Part shown: positions 54,802-64,000 of the stretch, one piece after another
How positions within the stretch are numbered: position 1 is the first letter of the stretch
Layout: each line of letters begins with the position of its first letter
Source of the DNA: Lacibacter sp. H407
Lineage (GTDB): Bacteria > Bacteroidota > Bacteroidia > Chitinophagales > Chitinophagaceae
Reading direction: 5' to 3'
DNA length: 64,000 nt
NCBI RefSeq assembly: GCF_037892605.1
Contig: NZ_JBBKTU010000001.1
Location: 1,550,001 to 1,614,000 of the forward strand
Notes under the pieces: generated by a model
What the model was told of the DNA's origin: nothing
Databases searched by the model: none
Seen by the model: the letters and a program-made list of their open reading frames with translations, nothing else
Made by a program: the position numbers and the translations under genes

Positions 54802-56469
54802 ATGAAGAAATTTCTCTTAACCCTCTCTTTTGCAATTGTAATGTTTTTTACAAACGCACAAACCTTTAATAATCCCATACTCGCAGGGTTCTATCCTGAT
54901 CCAAGTATTTGCAGAGTGGGAAATGATTATTATGTAACTACTTCTACGTTCGCTTATTTTCCCGGTCTGCCGATTTTTCACAGTACTGATTTGGTGAACT
55001 GGAAACAGATCGGCAACGCCATGGATCGTGAAGAGCAATTGGATCAAACCAATGCAGGTGTATCAAGAGGTTTGTTTGCTCCAACCATTCGCTACCATAA
55101 AGGAACGTTTTACATTCTTTGTACATTGATCGATAAGAAAGGAAATTTCATCATCACAGCAAAAGATCCCAAAGGCCCATGGAGCAATCCCATCTGGTTA
55201 CCGCAGGTACGTGGCATTGATCCATCGATTGATTTTGTTGATGACAAAGCCTATGTTGTTTACAATAATGATGCACCAGATAACAAGCCATTGTACAATG
55301 GTCACCGCACTATCCGCATGTATGAATTTGATATTGATGCAATGAAAGTAGTAGGTGAAGAAATTTTATTGGTGAATGGCGGAACCGATCTTTCAAAAAA
55401 ACCAATCTGGATTGAAGCGCCGCATATTTTCAAAAAAGATGATTGGTATTATTTGATTTGTGCTGAAGGGGGAACAGGATACAATCATACAGAAGTTGTG
55501 TTCAGAAGCAAATCTGTAAAAGGGCCGTATGTTTCATATGAGAAGAATCCGATTCTTACACAAAAGCATTTGGATAAAAAACGACCTAATCCTATCACAA
55601 CTACAGGTCATGCTGATTTTGTAGAAACACCCGATGGAAAATGGTATGCTGTTTTTCTTGCCTGTCGTCCTTACAATGATGATTTTTATACAACCGGTCG
55701 TGAAACATTTTTGCTGCCTGTTGAATGGAAAGATGGCTGGCCGCATATACTCGAAGGAGAAGCAACAGTACCCTACACATTACCTGTTCCGATGCCTGCC
55801 ATTACTAAAAAAGTAAATAATCCTTTTGGCGGTAACGTTACGTTCAGAGATGACTTCAAGAACGATCAATTTGATTTCCGTTATCTCTTCCTTAGAAATC
55901 CTGAAAAAGATGTGTACAGTTTAACAGCAAAAAAAGGATCGCTGCAATTAGCATTACGTCCGCAAACTGCTACTGAACGGAAAAGCCCTTCTTTTCTTGG
56001 CTACCGTCAGAATAATCTGAAAGGATATGCTTCTACCTGCATCAATTTCACAGCAGCATCAGAAAAAGAAAAAGCAGGCATGCTGATTTTTCAGAGCGAG
56101 AACTTCTATTACTTCCTCTGCAAATCTGTTGAAAACGGAGAGCCCGTTGTTCAGTTATTCAAATCTCCGGCAAGAGGTAAAACAGAAGCTGAACTGCTGG
56201 CATCGCAAAAATTAAATTCATCAAAAGAACTGTTTTTAAAAATTGAAGCAAGAGCAGATACCTATGCTTTCTTTTTTGGAGAAAAGAAAAACCAATGGAA
56301 ACTTTTGAAAGAAGGAGTTGATGGTTCGTTCCTTACAACAAAAGTTGCAGGTGGATTTGTAGGGAGTCTGTTTGCATTATACGGCACGTCCAACGGTGCA
56401 CCTACATCATCAGTGGCTTTGTACGATTGGTTTGAGTATAAAGGAGACGATGACGCTTTTAAAAAATAA
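54802..56469 (+). CDS. GH43 beta-xylosidase/arabinofuranosidase with C-terminal sandwich domain
   Basis: The protein has 555 residues with a signal peptide (MKKFLLTLSFAIVMFFTNAQ). The propeller carries the catalytic Asp in FYPDPSICRVGNDYY, the middle Asp in GIDPSIDFVDDKAYVVY and the acid Glu in WIEAPHIFKKDDWYYL. From about residue 350 a concanavalin-like domain follows (RDDFKNDQFDFRYLFLRNP, ending VALYDWFEYKG), the arrangement of GH43 subfamilies 1, 11 and 12. Exported, so it acts outside the cytoplasm on xylan fragments. It starts 13 nt after the intracellular GH43. Confidence 0.92.
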   Translation: MKKFLLTLSFAIVMFFTNAQTFNNPILAGFYPDPSICRVGNDYYVTTSTFAYFPGLPIFHSTDLVNWKQIGNAMDREEQLDQTNAGVSRGLFAPTIRYHKGTFYILCTLIDKKGNFIITAKDPKGPWSNPIWLPQVRGIDPSIDFVDDKAYVVYNNDAPDNKPLYNGHRTIRMYEFDIDAMKVVGEEILLVNGGTDLSKKPIWIEAPHIFKKDDWYYLICAEGGTGYNHTEVVFRSKSVKGPYVSYEKNPILTQKHLDKKRPNPITTTGHADFVETPDGKWYAVFLACRPYNDDFYTTGRETFLLPVEWKDGWPHILEGEATVPYTLPVPMPAITKKVNNPFGGNVTFRDDFKNDQFDFRYLFLRNPEKDVYSLTAKKGSLQLALRPQTATERKSPSFLGYRQNNLKGYASTCINFTAASEKEKAGMLIFQSENFYYFLCKSVENGEPVVQLFKSPARGKTEAELLASQKLNSSKELFLKIEARADTYAFFFGEKKNQWKLLKEGVDGSFLTTKVAGGFVGSLFALYGTSNGAPTSSVALYDWFEYKGDDDAFKK

Positions 56470-56541
56470 GCAGTTACATTATTAAAGATGTAATTGGCTG
56501 TTATATTTTGTTCAATTAAACCAGGATCAAATCATATTACA

Positions 56542-59160
56542 ATGAAATCATTTCTTGCCATTCTTACAACTGTTGTTTGCTTAACAGCAACAGCGCAGGA
56601 TTACAAATCGTTCCCGATGTGGAATACAAAACTTTCCATTGAACAACGGGTGAATGATGTAGTGAGCCGTTTAACACTGGAAGAAAAAGTTGCGCAGATG
56701 CTCAATGCAACACCTGCGATTCCAAGACTCGGCATCCCTGCTTATGATTGGTGGAATGAAGTATTGCATGGTGTGGCAAGAACGCCTTTCAAGACAACTG
56801 TATTTCCACAGGCGATTGGTATGGCAGCAACATGGGATACAAATTCATTGTACCGCATGGCCGATTATTCTGCATTGGAAGGAAGAGCCATTTACAGCAA
56901 AGCAGTTGAACAGGGACGTACTGCTGAACGTTATCTCGGTCTCACCTACTGGACGCCCAACATCAACATCTTTCGTGATCCACGCTGGGGTCGTGGACAG
57001 GAAACATATGGCGAAGATCCGTTCCTAACGGCAATGCTTGGTCGCTCTTTTGTACGTGGCTTACAAGGCGAAGACCCGAAGTATTTAAAAGCAGCGGCTT
57101 GTGCAAAACATTATGCTGTTCATAGCGGACCTGAACCATCCCGTCACTCCGATAATTTTAATCCTACTGCTTATGATTTGTGGGATACTTATCTGCCTGC
57201 ATTCAAAGAATTGATTGTTGATGCAAATGTGGCGGGTGTAATGTGTGCTTACAATGCGGTTGATAAACAACCTTGCTGCGGTAATGATCAACTGATGAAT
57301 GATATTCTCCGCAAACAATGGAAGTTCAATGGTTATGTAACCAGCGATTGCTGGGCCGTAGATGATTTTTATAAATATCACAAAACGCATAAGGATGCAA
57401 CAACATCAGCTGTGGATGCAGTGATCCATGGAACAGATTTGGAGTGCGGTGTTACAGTGTATAAAACATTGGTAGATGCCGTAAAAACCGGAATGATCAC
57501 AGAAGCACAACTGGATATTTCACTGAAGCGTTTGTTTACGATACGTTACCGTTTGGGCATGTTCGATCCGGTATCAATGGTGAAGTATGCACAAACTCCC
57601 TCTTCTGTGTTGGAGAGTGCACCGCATCAGGCACATGCATTAAAAATGGCACAACAATCGATCGTGCTGTTGAAGAATGAAAAAAATACATTGCCACTCA
57701 GCAAAAAAATTAAGAAGATCGTGGTGCTGGGTCCGAATGCTGATAACAGCATTGCTGTTCTTGGCAACTATAATGGTACACCCTCAGAAATTATAACGAT
57801 ACTGAAAGGAATTCAAAACAAGGTTGGCAATACAGTCGAAGTGGTTTATGAAAAGGCTATCAATTTTACCAACGATACATCTTTGGTGTATGCTGATGTA
57901 AGTAATCAGTATTTGTATGAAGGCAAAAAAGGATTTAAAGCAGAGTATTATTCAAATAAAGAATTGCAGGGAGAACCTGCTGTTGTACAAACTGAAGCAG
58001 GCGTTGATCATTTCTGGCAAGAAGGTCAGCAGGTATTGGGAAACATCCGTGCAAATAATTTTTCTGCTCGTTATACAACCAACTTCACTGCGGCAGCTGA
58101 TGGATCTATTCTGTTTGAAGTGGAAGCAGATGATGGTTATAAACTTTCCGTTGATGATAAAGAAGTATTGAATGCATGGACAAGAAACCGCTGGGGTGCA
58201 AGAACCTATAAACTAAATACAGTAAAAGGGAAAACCTACAAACTGGTTCTTGAATATTGGCAGGGTGAAGGAAAAGCCAATGTAAAATTAAAAGCAGGCA
58301 ACTTGCAACAATTGAATTATGCTGACCTACTCAAAAAAGTGAGTGATGCTGATGCAATTGTTTATGCAGGTGGTATCTCTCCACAATTGGAAGGTGAAGA
58401 AATGCGTGTGGATTATCCGGGCTTTAATGGCGGCGATCGTACAACTATTGCGTTACCAACTGTGCAAACTGAATTGATGAAAAAGCTACATGCAACGGGG
58501 AAGCCTGTTGTGTTTGTAATGCTCACAGGTAGTGCCATTGCTACTCCATGGGAAAGTGAAAATATTCCTGCTATTGTGAACGCATGGTACGGTGGACAAA
58601 GTGCAGGTACTGCTGTTGCAGATGTTTTGTTTGGTGATTATAATCCAGCCGGTCGTTTACCTGTTACATTTTACAAGAGTGATAATGATCTTCCAGGTTT
58701 CCTTGACTATTCAATGGAAGGAAGAACCTATCGTTATTTCAAAGGCGAAGCATTGTATCCGTTTGGTCATGGTTTGAGTTATTCAATGTTTAACTACAGT
58801 GGTTTACAGTTACCAAAAACAATTGCAGCAAATAAACCTGTTACTGTTACAGTAACCGTGAAAAATACAGGAAAGCGGGATGGAGATGAAGTGGTACAGT
58901 TGTATGTATCACACCAACAAACAAAAAGCAAAGCACCAATTCGTGCATTGAAAGGATTTAAACGCATTGCCTTAAAAGCAGGTGAAAGTAAAACCATCAG
59001 TTTTAAACTTACTCCTGAAGAATTAGCATTGGTGAATGAAACAACTGGTAAGTATTATCAACCTAAAGGAAAAGTACAGATCAGTGTCGGTGGCGGGCAA
59101 CCGGGTGTGAAAAACAAAACAACAAGCAATGTAGTAAGCTCACAGCTTCTTATTCAATAA
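56542..59160 (+). CDS. GH3 beta-xylosidase/glucosidase with inserted PA14 domain
   Basis: The ATG at 56542 is chosen over an in-frame TTG at 56494, giving a signal peptide MKSFLAILTTVVCLTATAQ; 872 residues. The N-terminal barrel has the nucleophile D269 in GYVTSDCWAVDDF and KHYAVHSGPEPSRH. The alpha/beta sandwich domain (IVVLGPNADNS) is split by a PA14 domain at about 460-590 (FKAEYYSNKELQGEP, DGYKLSVDDKEVL). The C-terminus is a fibronectin-III-like domain (VTVKNTGKRDGDEVVQLYV). Xylosidase action is inferred from the cluster; xylan-locus GH3 enzymes of this form are common. Confidence 0.93.
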   Translation: MKSFLAILTTVVCLTATAQDYKSFPMWNTKLSIEQRVNDVVSRLTLEEKVAQMLNATPAIPRLGIPAYDWWNEVLHGVARTPFKTTVFPQAIGMAATWDTNSLYRMADYSALEGRAIYSKAVEQGRTAERYLGLTYWTPNINIFRDPRWGRGQETYGEDPFLTAMLGRSFVRGLQGEDPKYLKAAACAKHYAVHSGPEPSRHSDNFNPTAYDLWDTYLPAFKELIVDANVAGVMCAYNAVDKQPCCGNDQLMNDILRKQWKFNGYVTSDCWAVDDFYKYHKTHKDATTSAVDAVIHGTDLECGVTVYKTLVDAVKTGMITEAQLDISLKRLFTIRYRLGMFDPVSMVKYAQTPSSVLESAPHQAHALKMAQQSIVLLKNEKNTLPLSKKIKKIVVLGPNADNSIAVLGNYNGTPSEIITILKGIQNKVGNTVEVVYEKAINFTNDTSLVYADVSNQYLYEGKKGFKAEYYSNKELQGEPAVVQTEAGVDHFWQEGQQVLGNIRANNFSARYTTNFTAAADGSILFEVEADDGYKLSVDDKEVLNAWTRNRWGARTYKLNTVKGKTYKLVLEYWQGEGKANVKLKAGNLQQLNYADLLKKVSDADAIVYAGGISPQLEGEEMRVDYPGFNGGDRTTIALPTVQTELMKKLHATGKPVVFVMLTGSAIATPWESENIPAIVNAWYGGQSAGTAVADVLFGDYNPAGRLPVTFYKSDNDLPGFLDYSMEGRTYRYFKGEALYPFGHGLSYSMFNYSGLQLPKTIAANKPVTVTVTVKNTGKRDGDEVVQLYVSHQQTKSKAPIRALKGFKRIALKAGESKTISFKLTPEELALVNETTGKYYQPKGKVQISVGGGQPGVKNKTTSNVVSSQLLIQ

Positions 59161-59178
59161 CATTAAACATCAGTCATT

Positions 59179-60357
59179 ATGAGCAGCAATAAATCAGGCA
59201 GAAGAAAATTTTTGCAAGACGCAACAAAAGCTTCCGGCTTAATGCTGTTTGCGCCAATGGCCGGCAAGTTTAAATCGATCCAATCGACAGAAAAGAAAAA
59301 GGAACTTGTTATTCCACCGGGCAAAATAAAATTCGCCGTTATCAGTATCAATCATCCCCATATTTATGGAATGACGGATGCAATTAAAAGAGGTGGTGGA
59401 GAATTAGTGGCGGTCTATGCAAAGGAAGCTGATTTATTGGCTGCATTTTCTAAAGCATATCCTGAAGCGAAATTGGCAAAAAATGAAAACGAAATTTTAG
59501 AAGACCCTTCCATTCATTTGGTTTTAAGTTCAGGCATTCCGGATGAAAGAGCTCCGCTTGGTATTCGTGTGATGAAGCACGGGAAAGATTATTTAACCGA
59601 TAAACCCGGAATTATTACTTTACAACAATTGGCTGAAGTAAAGAAAGTACAAAAGGAAACAAAACGGATTTACTCCATCATGTATAGTGAAAGGCTGGAG
59701 AACAAAGGCACAGAAAAAGCCAGTCAATTGGTAAAAGCCGGTGCAATCGGTAAGATTATACAAACAATAAATTTAGCGCCACATCGCATCAGCAACAAGT
59801 TTGGCACTTCGGGCTTAGCCGTAAGACCAGATTGGTTCTGGGATAAAAAACGCTATGGTGGAATATTAACTGATATTGGCTCTCACCAATTTGATCAGTA
59901 CTTACATTTTACAAATACAACAGAAGCAACTGTACTGATGTCGCAGGTAGGCAATGTACATTTTCCCGAAGCTCCATTGTTTGAAGATTTTGGAGATGTG
60001 ATGTTGAGTGGAAATGGTGGCGTGGGTTATATAAGGGTAGATTGGTTTACACCTAACGGTCTCGATAGCTGGGGCGATGGAAGATTAACCATTTTAGGTA
60101 CCGACGGATATATTGAGGTAAGAAAGAACATCGACATTCTTTCCGGTAATAAAGGCGGCAATCAATTATACTTGGTCAATCAAAAAGAAACAATTCACAT
60201 GGATTGCAACAATGAAGCACTTCCATTCGGGCCATTATTTGTTGATGATGTAGTGAACCGGACTGAAACCGCCATGAGCCAGGCGCATTGTTTTTTGGCA
60301 ACAGAGCTTGCCTTAATTGCACAGAAAAAAGCAAAGGTGATGAATTTGAAAAAATAA
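59179..60357 (+). CDS. Tat-exported Gfo/Idh/MocA family oxidoreductase
   Basis: The protein has 392 residues. The N-terminal GRRKFLQDATKASGLMLFAPMA is a twin-arginine signal. The Rossmann domain starts near residue 50 (KFAVISINHPHIYGM, a divergent form of the G-x-G-x-x-G loop), and the catalytic region has YLTDKPG in place of the usual E-K-P, a notable change. The late part has GGILTDIGSHQFDQYLHF. The reduced nucleotide motif raises the possibility of altered cofactor use. The substrate is unknown. It lies 18 nt after GH3 and 15 nt before another member. Confidence 0.85.
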   Translation: MSSNKSGRRKFLQDATKASGLMLFAPMAGKFKSIQSTEKKKELVIPPGKIKFAVISINHPHIYGMTDAIKRGGGELVAVYAKEADLLAAFSKAYPEAKLAKNENEILEDPSIHLVLSSGIPDERAPLGIRVMKHGKDYLTDKPGIITLQQLAEVKKVQKETKRIYSIMYSERLENKGTEKASQLVKAGAIGKIIQTINLAPHRISNKFGTSGLAVRPDWFWDKKRYGGILTDIGSHQFDQYLHFTNTTEATVLMSQVGNVHFPEAPLFEDFGDVMLSGNGGVGYIRVDWFTPNGLDSWGDGRLTILGTDGYIEVRKNIDILSGNKGGNQLYLVNQKETIHMDCNNEALPFGPLFVDDVVNRTETAMSQAHCFLATELALIAQKKAKVMNLKK

Positions 60358-60372
60358 TTTTCTGCAAATGCC

Positions 60373-61797
60373 ATGAAATGGTCAACTAAAAATATTGCCA
60401 TGCAAAATGAAAAAAGAAAAGGTATTGGAAGAAGAAAATTTCTAAAAGATACCATTAAAACAGCAGCAGGCACTGCCATTGCCTTGCATTTACCATCCAT
60501 TGTGCCAGCAAGCGTATTTGGAAAAAATGCACCAAGCAATCGTATTAATGTTGCAGCTATTGGTACAGGAAGAATCTCCCGTGGTCATGATATGCCGGGA
60601 GTTTGGAAACATGATTACGCACAGATCATGGCTGTTTGTGATCTCGATCTAAAGAGAGCAACAGAAGGTAAGAAATTAGTGAATGACTATTATACAAAGA
60701 GAGACAACAAACCATACGATGGTGTAAAGCTTTATACCGATTTCCGGGAGCTACTGCTTAATAAAGATATTGATGCCGTATTGATCAGCACACCAGATCA
60801 TACACATGCAATGATTGGTGCTGCAGCGGCACGTGCAGGAAAACATATCTACATGCAAAAGCCTGCATCGTTAACTATTGCAGAAGGAAGGATTATCAGC
60901 AATGTTGTACAGAAAAGTGGTGTGAAGTTTCAAATAGGAAGTCAGCAGCGAAGCAGTGATCAATTTCGTTATGCAGCAGAGCTTGTTCGCAATGGACGCA
61001 TTGGTGAATTGAAGACAGTGTATGTTGGTTTACCCGGCGATCCTCCCGGTGGTAAGAAAGATGAAATGCCGCTTCCTGCAAATTTCAATTACGATATGTG
61101 GCTTGCATCAACACCTGATGTGTATTATACAGAAGACAGAGTTCATCCACAAAATGGTTATGGCCGCCCCGGTTGGTTGCGTTGCGAACAATTTGGTGCA
61201 GGTATGATCACAGGTTGGGGAGCACATCATATTGACAGTGCACATTGGGGCATGGGTATGGAAGCAAGCGGCCCAACAGAAATCTGGACACAACATGTTG
61301 AATTTGCAAAAGATGGTTTATGGGATGTGCATGGTATTTTTAAAACGGGTGCGAAATATGCAAGCGGTGTAACAATGATGGTGAGTAATGAGTTTCCGAA
61401 TGGGATAAAATTTGAAGGAACGAAAGGATGGATCTTTGTTTCGAGAGGCGATTACCAGGCAACATCCAGCGACCCCAATGCAGGAACTGTGCAGGCCAAG
61501 AAGATTGATGCAAGCGATCCTAAACTACTCACATCTGTAATTGGCGAAAACGAATTTCATTTTACCGTAAGTAACGATCATCATGGTAATTGGCTGGAAG
61601 CCATTCGTGATAATAAAAAAACGATCGCACCTGTTGAAGAAGCACATCGTGCATGCTCCGCTTGTTTGTTGCACCACATCTCCATGAAGCTGAAACGGAA
61701 ATTGTATTGGGATCCTGCAAAAGAACAATTCAAAAATGATGCGGAAGCAAACGGCATGTTATCCCGACCGCAACGGAAAGGATATGAAGTGATATAG
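60373..61797 (+). CDS. Tat-exported Gfo/Idh/MocA family oxidoreductase
   Basis: The protein has 474 residues from the first ATG; the ATG at 60400 (MQNEKRKGIGRRKFLKDT) is an equally good start. A twin-arginine signal (GRRKFLKDTIKTAAGTAIAL) is followed by a full Rossmann loop (VAAIGTGRISRGHD) and the family YMQKPASLTIAEG block near 166. The C-terminal part has GWGAHHIDSAHWGMGMEASGPTEIW, with potential catalytic His residues. Periplasmic sugar oxidation or modification is the general expectation. It is probably co-transcribed with GH3. Confidence 0.87.
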   Translation: MKWSTKNIAMQNEKRKGIGRRKFLKDTIKTAAGTAIALHLPSIVPASVFGKNAPSNRINVAAIGTGRISRGHDMPGVWKHDYAQIMAVCDLDLKRATEGKKLVNDYYTKRDNKPYDGVKLYTDFRELLLNKDIDAVLISTPDHTHAMIGAAAARAGKHIYMQKPASLTIAEGRIISNVVQKSGVKFQIGSQQRSSDQFRYAAELVRNGRIGELKTVYVGLPGDPPGGKKDEMPLPANFNYDMWLASTPDVYYTEDRVHPQNGYGRPGWLRCEQFGAGMITGWGAHHIDSAHWGMGMEASGPTEIWTQHVEFAKDGLWDVHGIFKTGAKYASGVTMMVSNEFPNGIKFEGTKGWIFVSRGDYQATSSDPNAGTVQAKKIDASDPKLLTSVIGENEFHFTVSNDHHGNWLEAIRDNKKTIAPVEEAHRACSACLLHHISMKLKRKLYWDPAKEQFKNDAEANGMLSRPQRKGYEVI

Positions 61798-61840
61798 TCT
61801 CCAAATGAAAAGTGTCGAATCAAAAAATAAACAATCCATC

Positions 61841-63781
61841 ATGAAACAGCTGGTCATTGCCTGTGTTTTCGTTTTAGCCGTTGTAAATACTTACAAACTA
61901 AACGCACAAGTAAAGTTGCCGCAGATCGTAAGGGACAGTATGATTCTGCAAAGAGATATTCCGGTAAACATCTGGGGATGGAGTGCAGTGAATGAAAAAG
62001 TAAGTGTAAAGTTTAATGGGAAAACATACAAGACAAAAGGTAATGCCGAAGGCAAGTGGCTCATCAAACTACCCGCAACAAAAGCAGGTGGACCTTATAC
62101 TATCGACATAACTGCAAGCAACAAGATCAGCCTCAAAGAAATTTTATTTGGCGATGTTTGGTTTTGCAGCGGTCAATCAAATATGGTGCATCAACTCAAC
62201 ATTCATGATGTAACCTATGCAAAAGAAATAGCCGAAGCAAATGATCCGCAGATTCGTCAATTCTGGGTGCCAACACTCACCAGTTTGCAAGGCCCGCAAC
62301 AAAATTTGCCAAGTGGATACTGGAAAGCAGCCGTGGGCGAAGACATCCGACCATTCTCTGCAGTAGCTTATTTCTTTGCCAAACATTTACACGAAAAATA
62401 CAAAGTACCCATCGGCATCATCAATGCAAGTGTTGGAGGTACACCGATAGAAGCATGGACGAGTGAAGAAGGATTAAAAGATTTTGCTGCATTGCAAACA
62501 ACGATCAACAAAAATAAGGACACAGCTTATCTCAACAGTCTTACTCGCAGACCTCCCGGTGGTGGACCAAGACCAGCACCACCAGTTGATGCTGGTTTGA
62601 GCGGAACAACAAAATGGTTTGATGTAAACTTTGTTCCTAAAGGATGGCGTTCAATCAACATCCCGGGTTATTGGGAAGACCAAGGCATTAAAGATTTGAA
62701 TGGTGTTGTTTGGTACAGAAAGGAAATTGATATTCCTGCATCCATGGTTGGCAAAGCGGCCAAAGTTTTTCTTGGACGGATCATTGATGCAGATGAATTA
62801 TACATCAACGGTGTGCGTGTAGGCAACACAACCTATCAATATCCACAACGCAGATACACTGTTCCTGCAACTGTATTAAAAGCAGGAAAAAATGTTTTCG
62901 TTGTTCGTGTTACGAACAACGCAGGCAAGGGTGGTTTTGTACCCGATAAACCGTATTGCATTTTTGCTGGCACTGATACTGTTGATTTAAAAGGAACATG
63001 GCAATACAAAGTGGGTCTTGTAAACCGTCCATTTGCCGGAGGTGGTTTTGGTGGCGGCGGTATCAATGCACAAAATCAACCGGCGGCATTGTACAATGCA
63101 ATGATTGCGCCTGAAATAAATTATACCATCAAAGGATTTCTTTGGTACCAGGGCGAAAGCAATGCAGGCAGGCCACAGGAATACGGCGCTTTGCAAACTG
63201 CACAAATTCGTGACTGGCGCAGCAAATGGAACCAAGGTGAGTTGCCTTTTCTGTATGTGCAATTGCCCGGCTTTATGGATTATAATTATCTCCCTTCCGA
63301 AAGTGGCTGGGCCACACTTCGTCAACAGCAATTACAAACGCTTGCTGTTCCAAATACAGCAATGGCCGTGGCTATTGATCTGGGTGAGTGGAACGATATT
63401 CATCCGGATAATAAAAAAGATGTTGGTATTCGTTTGGCATTGGCAGCACGCAAACTTGCTTACAACGAAAACATCATTTACTCGGGCCCGTTATTTCAAT
63501 CGGCACAAATCGACGGCAATAAGATCGTTGTTTCATTTCAACATATAGGCAGCGGTTTAATTACAAATGATGGAGAAGAGTTGAGTGAGTTTGCTATTGC
63601 AGGTACTGATAAAAAATTTGTATGGGCCAAAGCAAAAATTGAGGGCGACAAAGTAATTGTGTGGAGCGATGAAGTGAAAGAACCAATCTATGTACGCTAT
63701 GCCTGGGCCGATAATCCGGTGCAACCGAACCTATATAACAAAGAAGGTTTACCTGCTTCACCCTTTACAACTGAAAAGTAA
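61841..63781 (+). CDS. SASA-type carbohydrate esterase (sialate O-acetylesterase family), likely acetyl-xylan active
   Basis: The ATG at 61841 (MKQLVIACVFVLAVVNTYKLNAQ) gives a clean signal peptide and is preferred over 61805; 646 residues. SGNH-type hydrolase: CSGQSNM holds the nucleophile Ser (S113), GESNAG is the second block, and NDIHPDNKKDVG carries the catalytic His. A beta-sandwich resembling GH2-type jelly rolls (FVPKGWRSINIPGYWED, VVWYRKEIDIP, LGRIIDADELYINGVRVGN) is inserted between the halves, after a Pro/Gly-rich linker. The database name says sialate; in this gene cluster O-acetyl groups of xylan are the likelier target. The next gene begins 2 nt later. Confidence 0.88.
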   Translation: MKQLVIACVFVLAVVNTYKLNAQVKLPQIVRDSMILQRDIPVNIWGWSAVNEKVSVKFNGKTYKTKGNAEGKWLIKLPATKAGGPYTIDITASNKISLKEILFGDVWFCSGQSNMVHQLNIHDVTYAKEIAEANDPQIRQFWVPTLTSLQGPQQNLPSGYWKAAVGEDIRPFSAVAYFFAKHLHEKYKVPIGIINASVGGTPIEAWTSEEGLKDFAALQTTINKNKDTAYLNSLTRRPPGGGPRPAPPVDAGLSGTTKWFDVNFVPKGWRSINIPGYWEDQGIKDLNGVVWYRKEIDIPASMVGKAAKVFLGRIIDADELYINGVRVGNTTYQYPQRRYTVPATVLKAGKNVFVVRVTNNAGKGGFVPDKPYCIFAGTDTVDLKGTWQYKVGLVNRPFAGGGFGGGGINAQNQPAALYNAMIAPEINYTIKGFLWYQGESNAGRPQEYGALQTAQIRDWRSKWNQGELPFLYVQLPGFMDYNYLPSESGWATLRQQQLQTLAVPNTAMAVAIDLGEWNDIHPDNKKDVGIRLALAARKLAYNENIIYSGPLFQSAQIDGNKIVVSFQHIGSGLITNDGEELSEFAIAGTDKKFVWAKAKIEGDKVIVWSDEVKEPIYVRYAWADNPVQPNLYNKEGLPASPFTTEK

Positions 63782-63783
63782 AA

Positions 63784-64000
63784 ATGAACAAAGCATTCTG
63801 TTTAGTTGCAGTATTCATCATTACATTCCTTGTACGCTCTAACGGTCAGGGACAATTGCCGCATTTAGCCAAAGTGGGTAACAGAACGCAACTCATTGTA
63901 CAGGATCAACCGTTTTTGGTATTAGGCGGAGAATTGGGCAACTCAACTGCTACTACCATGGAAAACATGGAGCCGGTTTGGCCACGGCTGAAAGCTATGA
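63784..64000 (+). CDS. GH35-like beta-galactosidase family protein, N-terminal part (truncated by window end)
   Basis: The ATG lies 2 nt after the preceding stop, and the frame is open to the window edge (72 codons). A signal peptide (MNKAFCLVAVFIITFLVRSNGQ) is followed by GNRTQLIVQDQPFLVLGGELGNS and MEPVWPRLKAM, the usual N-terminus of GH35/DUF5597 enzymes of Bacteroidota. Catalytic residues are beyond the window. It would remove galactose side groups of hemicellulose or pectin. Confidence 0.75.
   Translation, partial: MNKAFCLVAVFIITFLVRSNGQGQLPHLAKVGNRTQLIVQDQPFLVLGGELGNSTATTMENMEPVWPRLKAM

Noticed and set aside
61841-63781. Sialic acid metabolism as the role of the SASA esterase
   Set aside because: No sialidase, NanA-type or other sialic acid gene is visible, and all neighbours act on xylan or pectin.

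Overview
The window comes from a Bacteroidota chromosome, most likely Chitinophagaceae. The evidence is a SusC/SusD pair, Tat-exported Gfo/Idh oxidoreductases, LLSC/TGC-type lipoproteins, a CarboxypepD_reg-type TonB receptor, and promoters of the TTG-N19-TAnnTTTG type. Codon use looks uniform. I see no rRNA, tRNA, insertion sequence, prophage or CRISPR array. The genus is not determined.

The window is a plant cell-wall (pectin plus glucuronoxylan) utilisation island. Region A (1-7.6 kb, +): tail of a GH43, a Tat-exported Gfo/Idh oxidoreductase, a small DUF4440-type protein, GH28 polygalacturonase, GH105 unsaturated rhamnogalacturonyl hydrolase with an extra C-terminal domain, and CE8 pectinesterase. 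Region B (7.7-19.1 kb, +): uronate catabolism, uxaB-uxaA-uxaC-kduD-kduI, two PfkB (KDG kinase type) genes, a YhcH/YiaL protein, KDPG aldolase and an ExuT-like MFS transporter, ended by a strong hairpin terminator. Region C (19.1-23.5 kb, +): an unrelated copper cassette (HMA-AraC regulator, copA, copZ), a hypothetical protein, and a thermonuclease whose conserved C-terminus lies in the -1 frame after an A7 run. Region D (23.5-30.7 kb, -): WYL regulator, uxuA, xylA, xylB and a GH30 xylanase lipoprotein behind an operator-containing promoter region. Region E (30.7-42.8 kb, -): susC-susD followed by a vanadium haloperoxidase, a large FG-GAP/UnbV lipoprotein and a DUF255 thioredoxin-like protein. 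Region F (43.4-64 kb, +): two tandem LacI regulators, then GH67, an SDR, GH115, GH10, a GPH transporter, two GH43, GH3, two more Tat-exported Gfo/Idh proteins, a SASA-type esterase and the start of a GH35-like protein.

How they work together (inference): SusCD and the exported GH30, GH10, GH115, GH67, GH43 and GH3 enzymes break (methyl)glucuronoxylan into xylose, xylo-oligosaccharides and glucuronate. GPH and ExuT-type carriers import these. XylA/XylB handle xylose. UxaC, a reductase and UxuA take glucuronate to KDG; UxaC/UxaB/UxaA take galacturonate from GH28/CE8/GH105 pectin breakdown to KDG; KduI/KduD do the same for unsaturated uronates. KDG kinase and KDPG aldolase finish all routes.

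The main regulatory discovery is a 16-bp CG-centred LacI-type operator (ATGCAAYCGRTTGCAT-like) present four times. There are two copies before the GH30-xylB-xylA operon and two before susC. In both places one copy covers the -33 TTG of a leftward Bacteroidota promoter with exactly 19-nt spacing, and a second copy lies 206-209 bp downstream. The tandem LacI genes beside the susC copy are the obvious candidate repressors, which would join the two distant operons into one xylan regulon.
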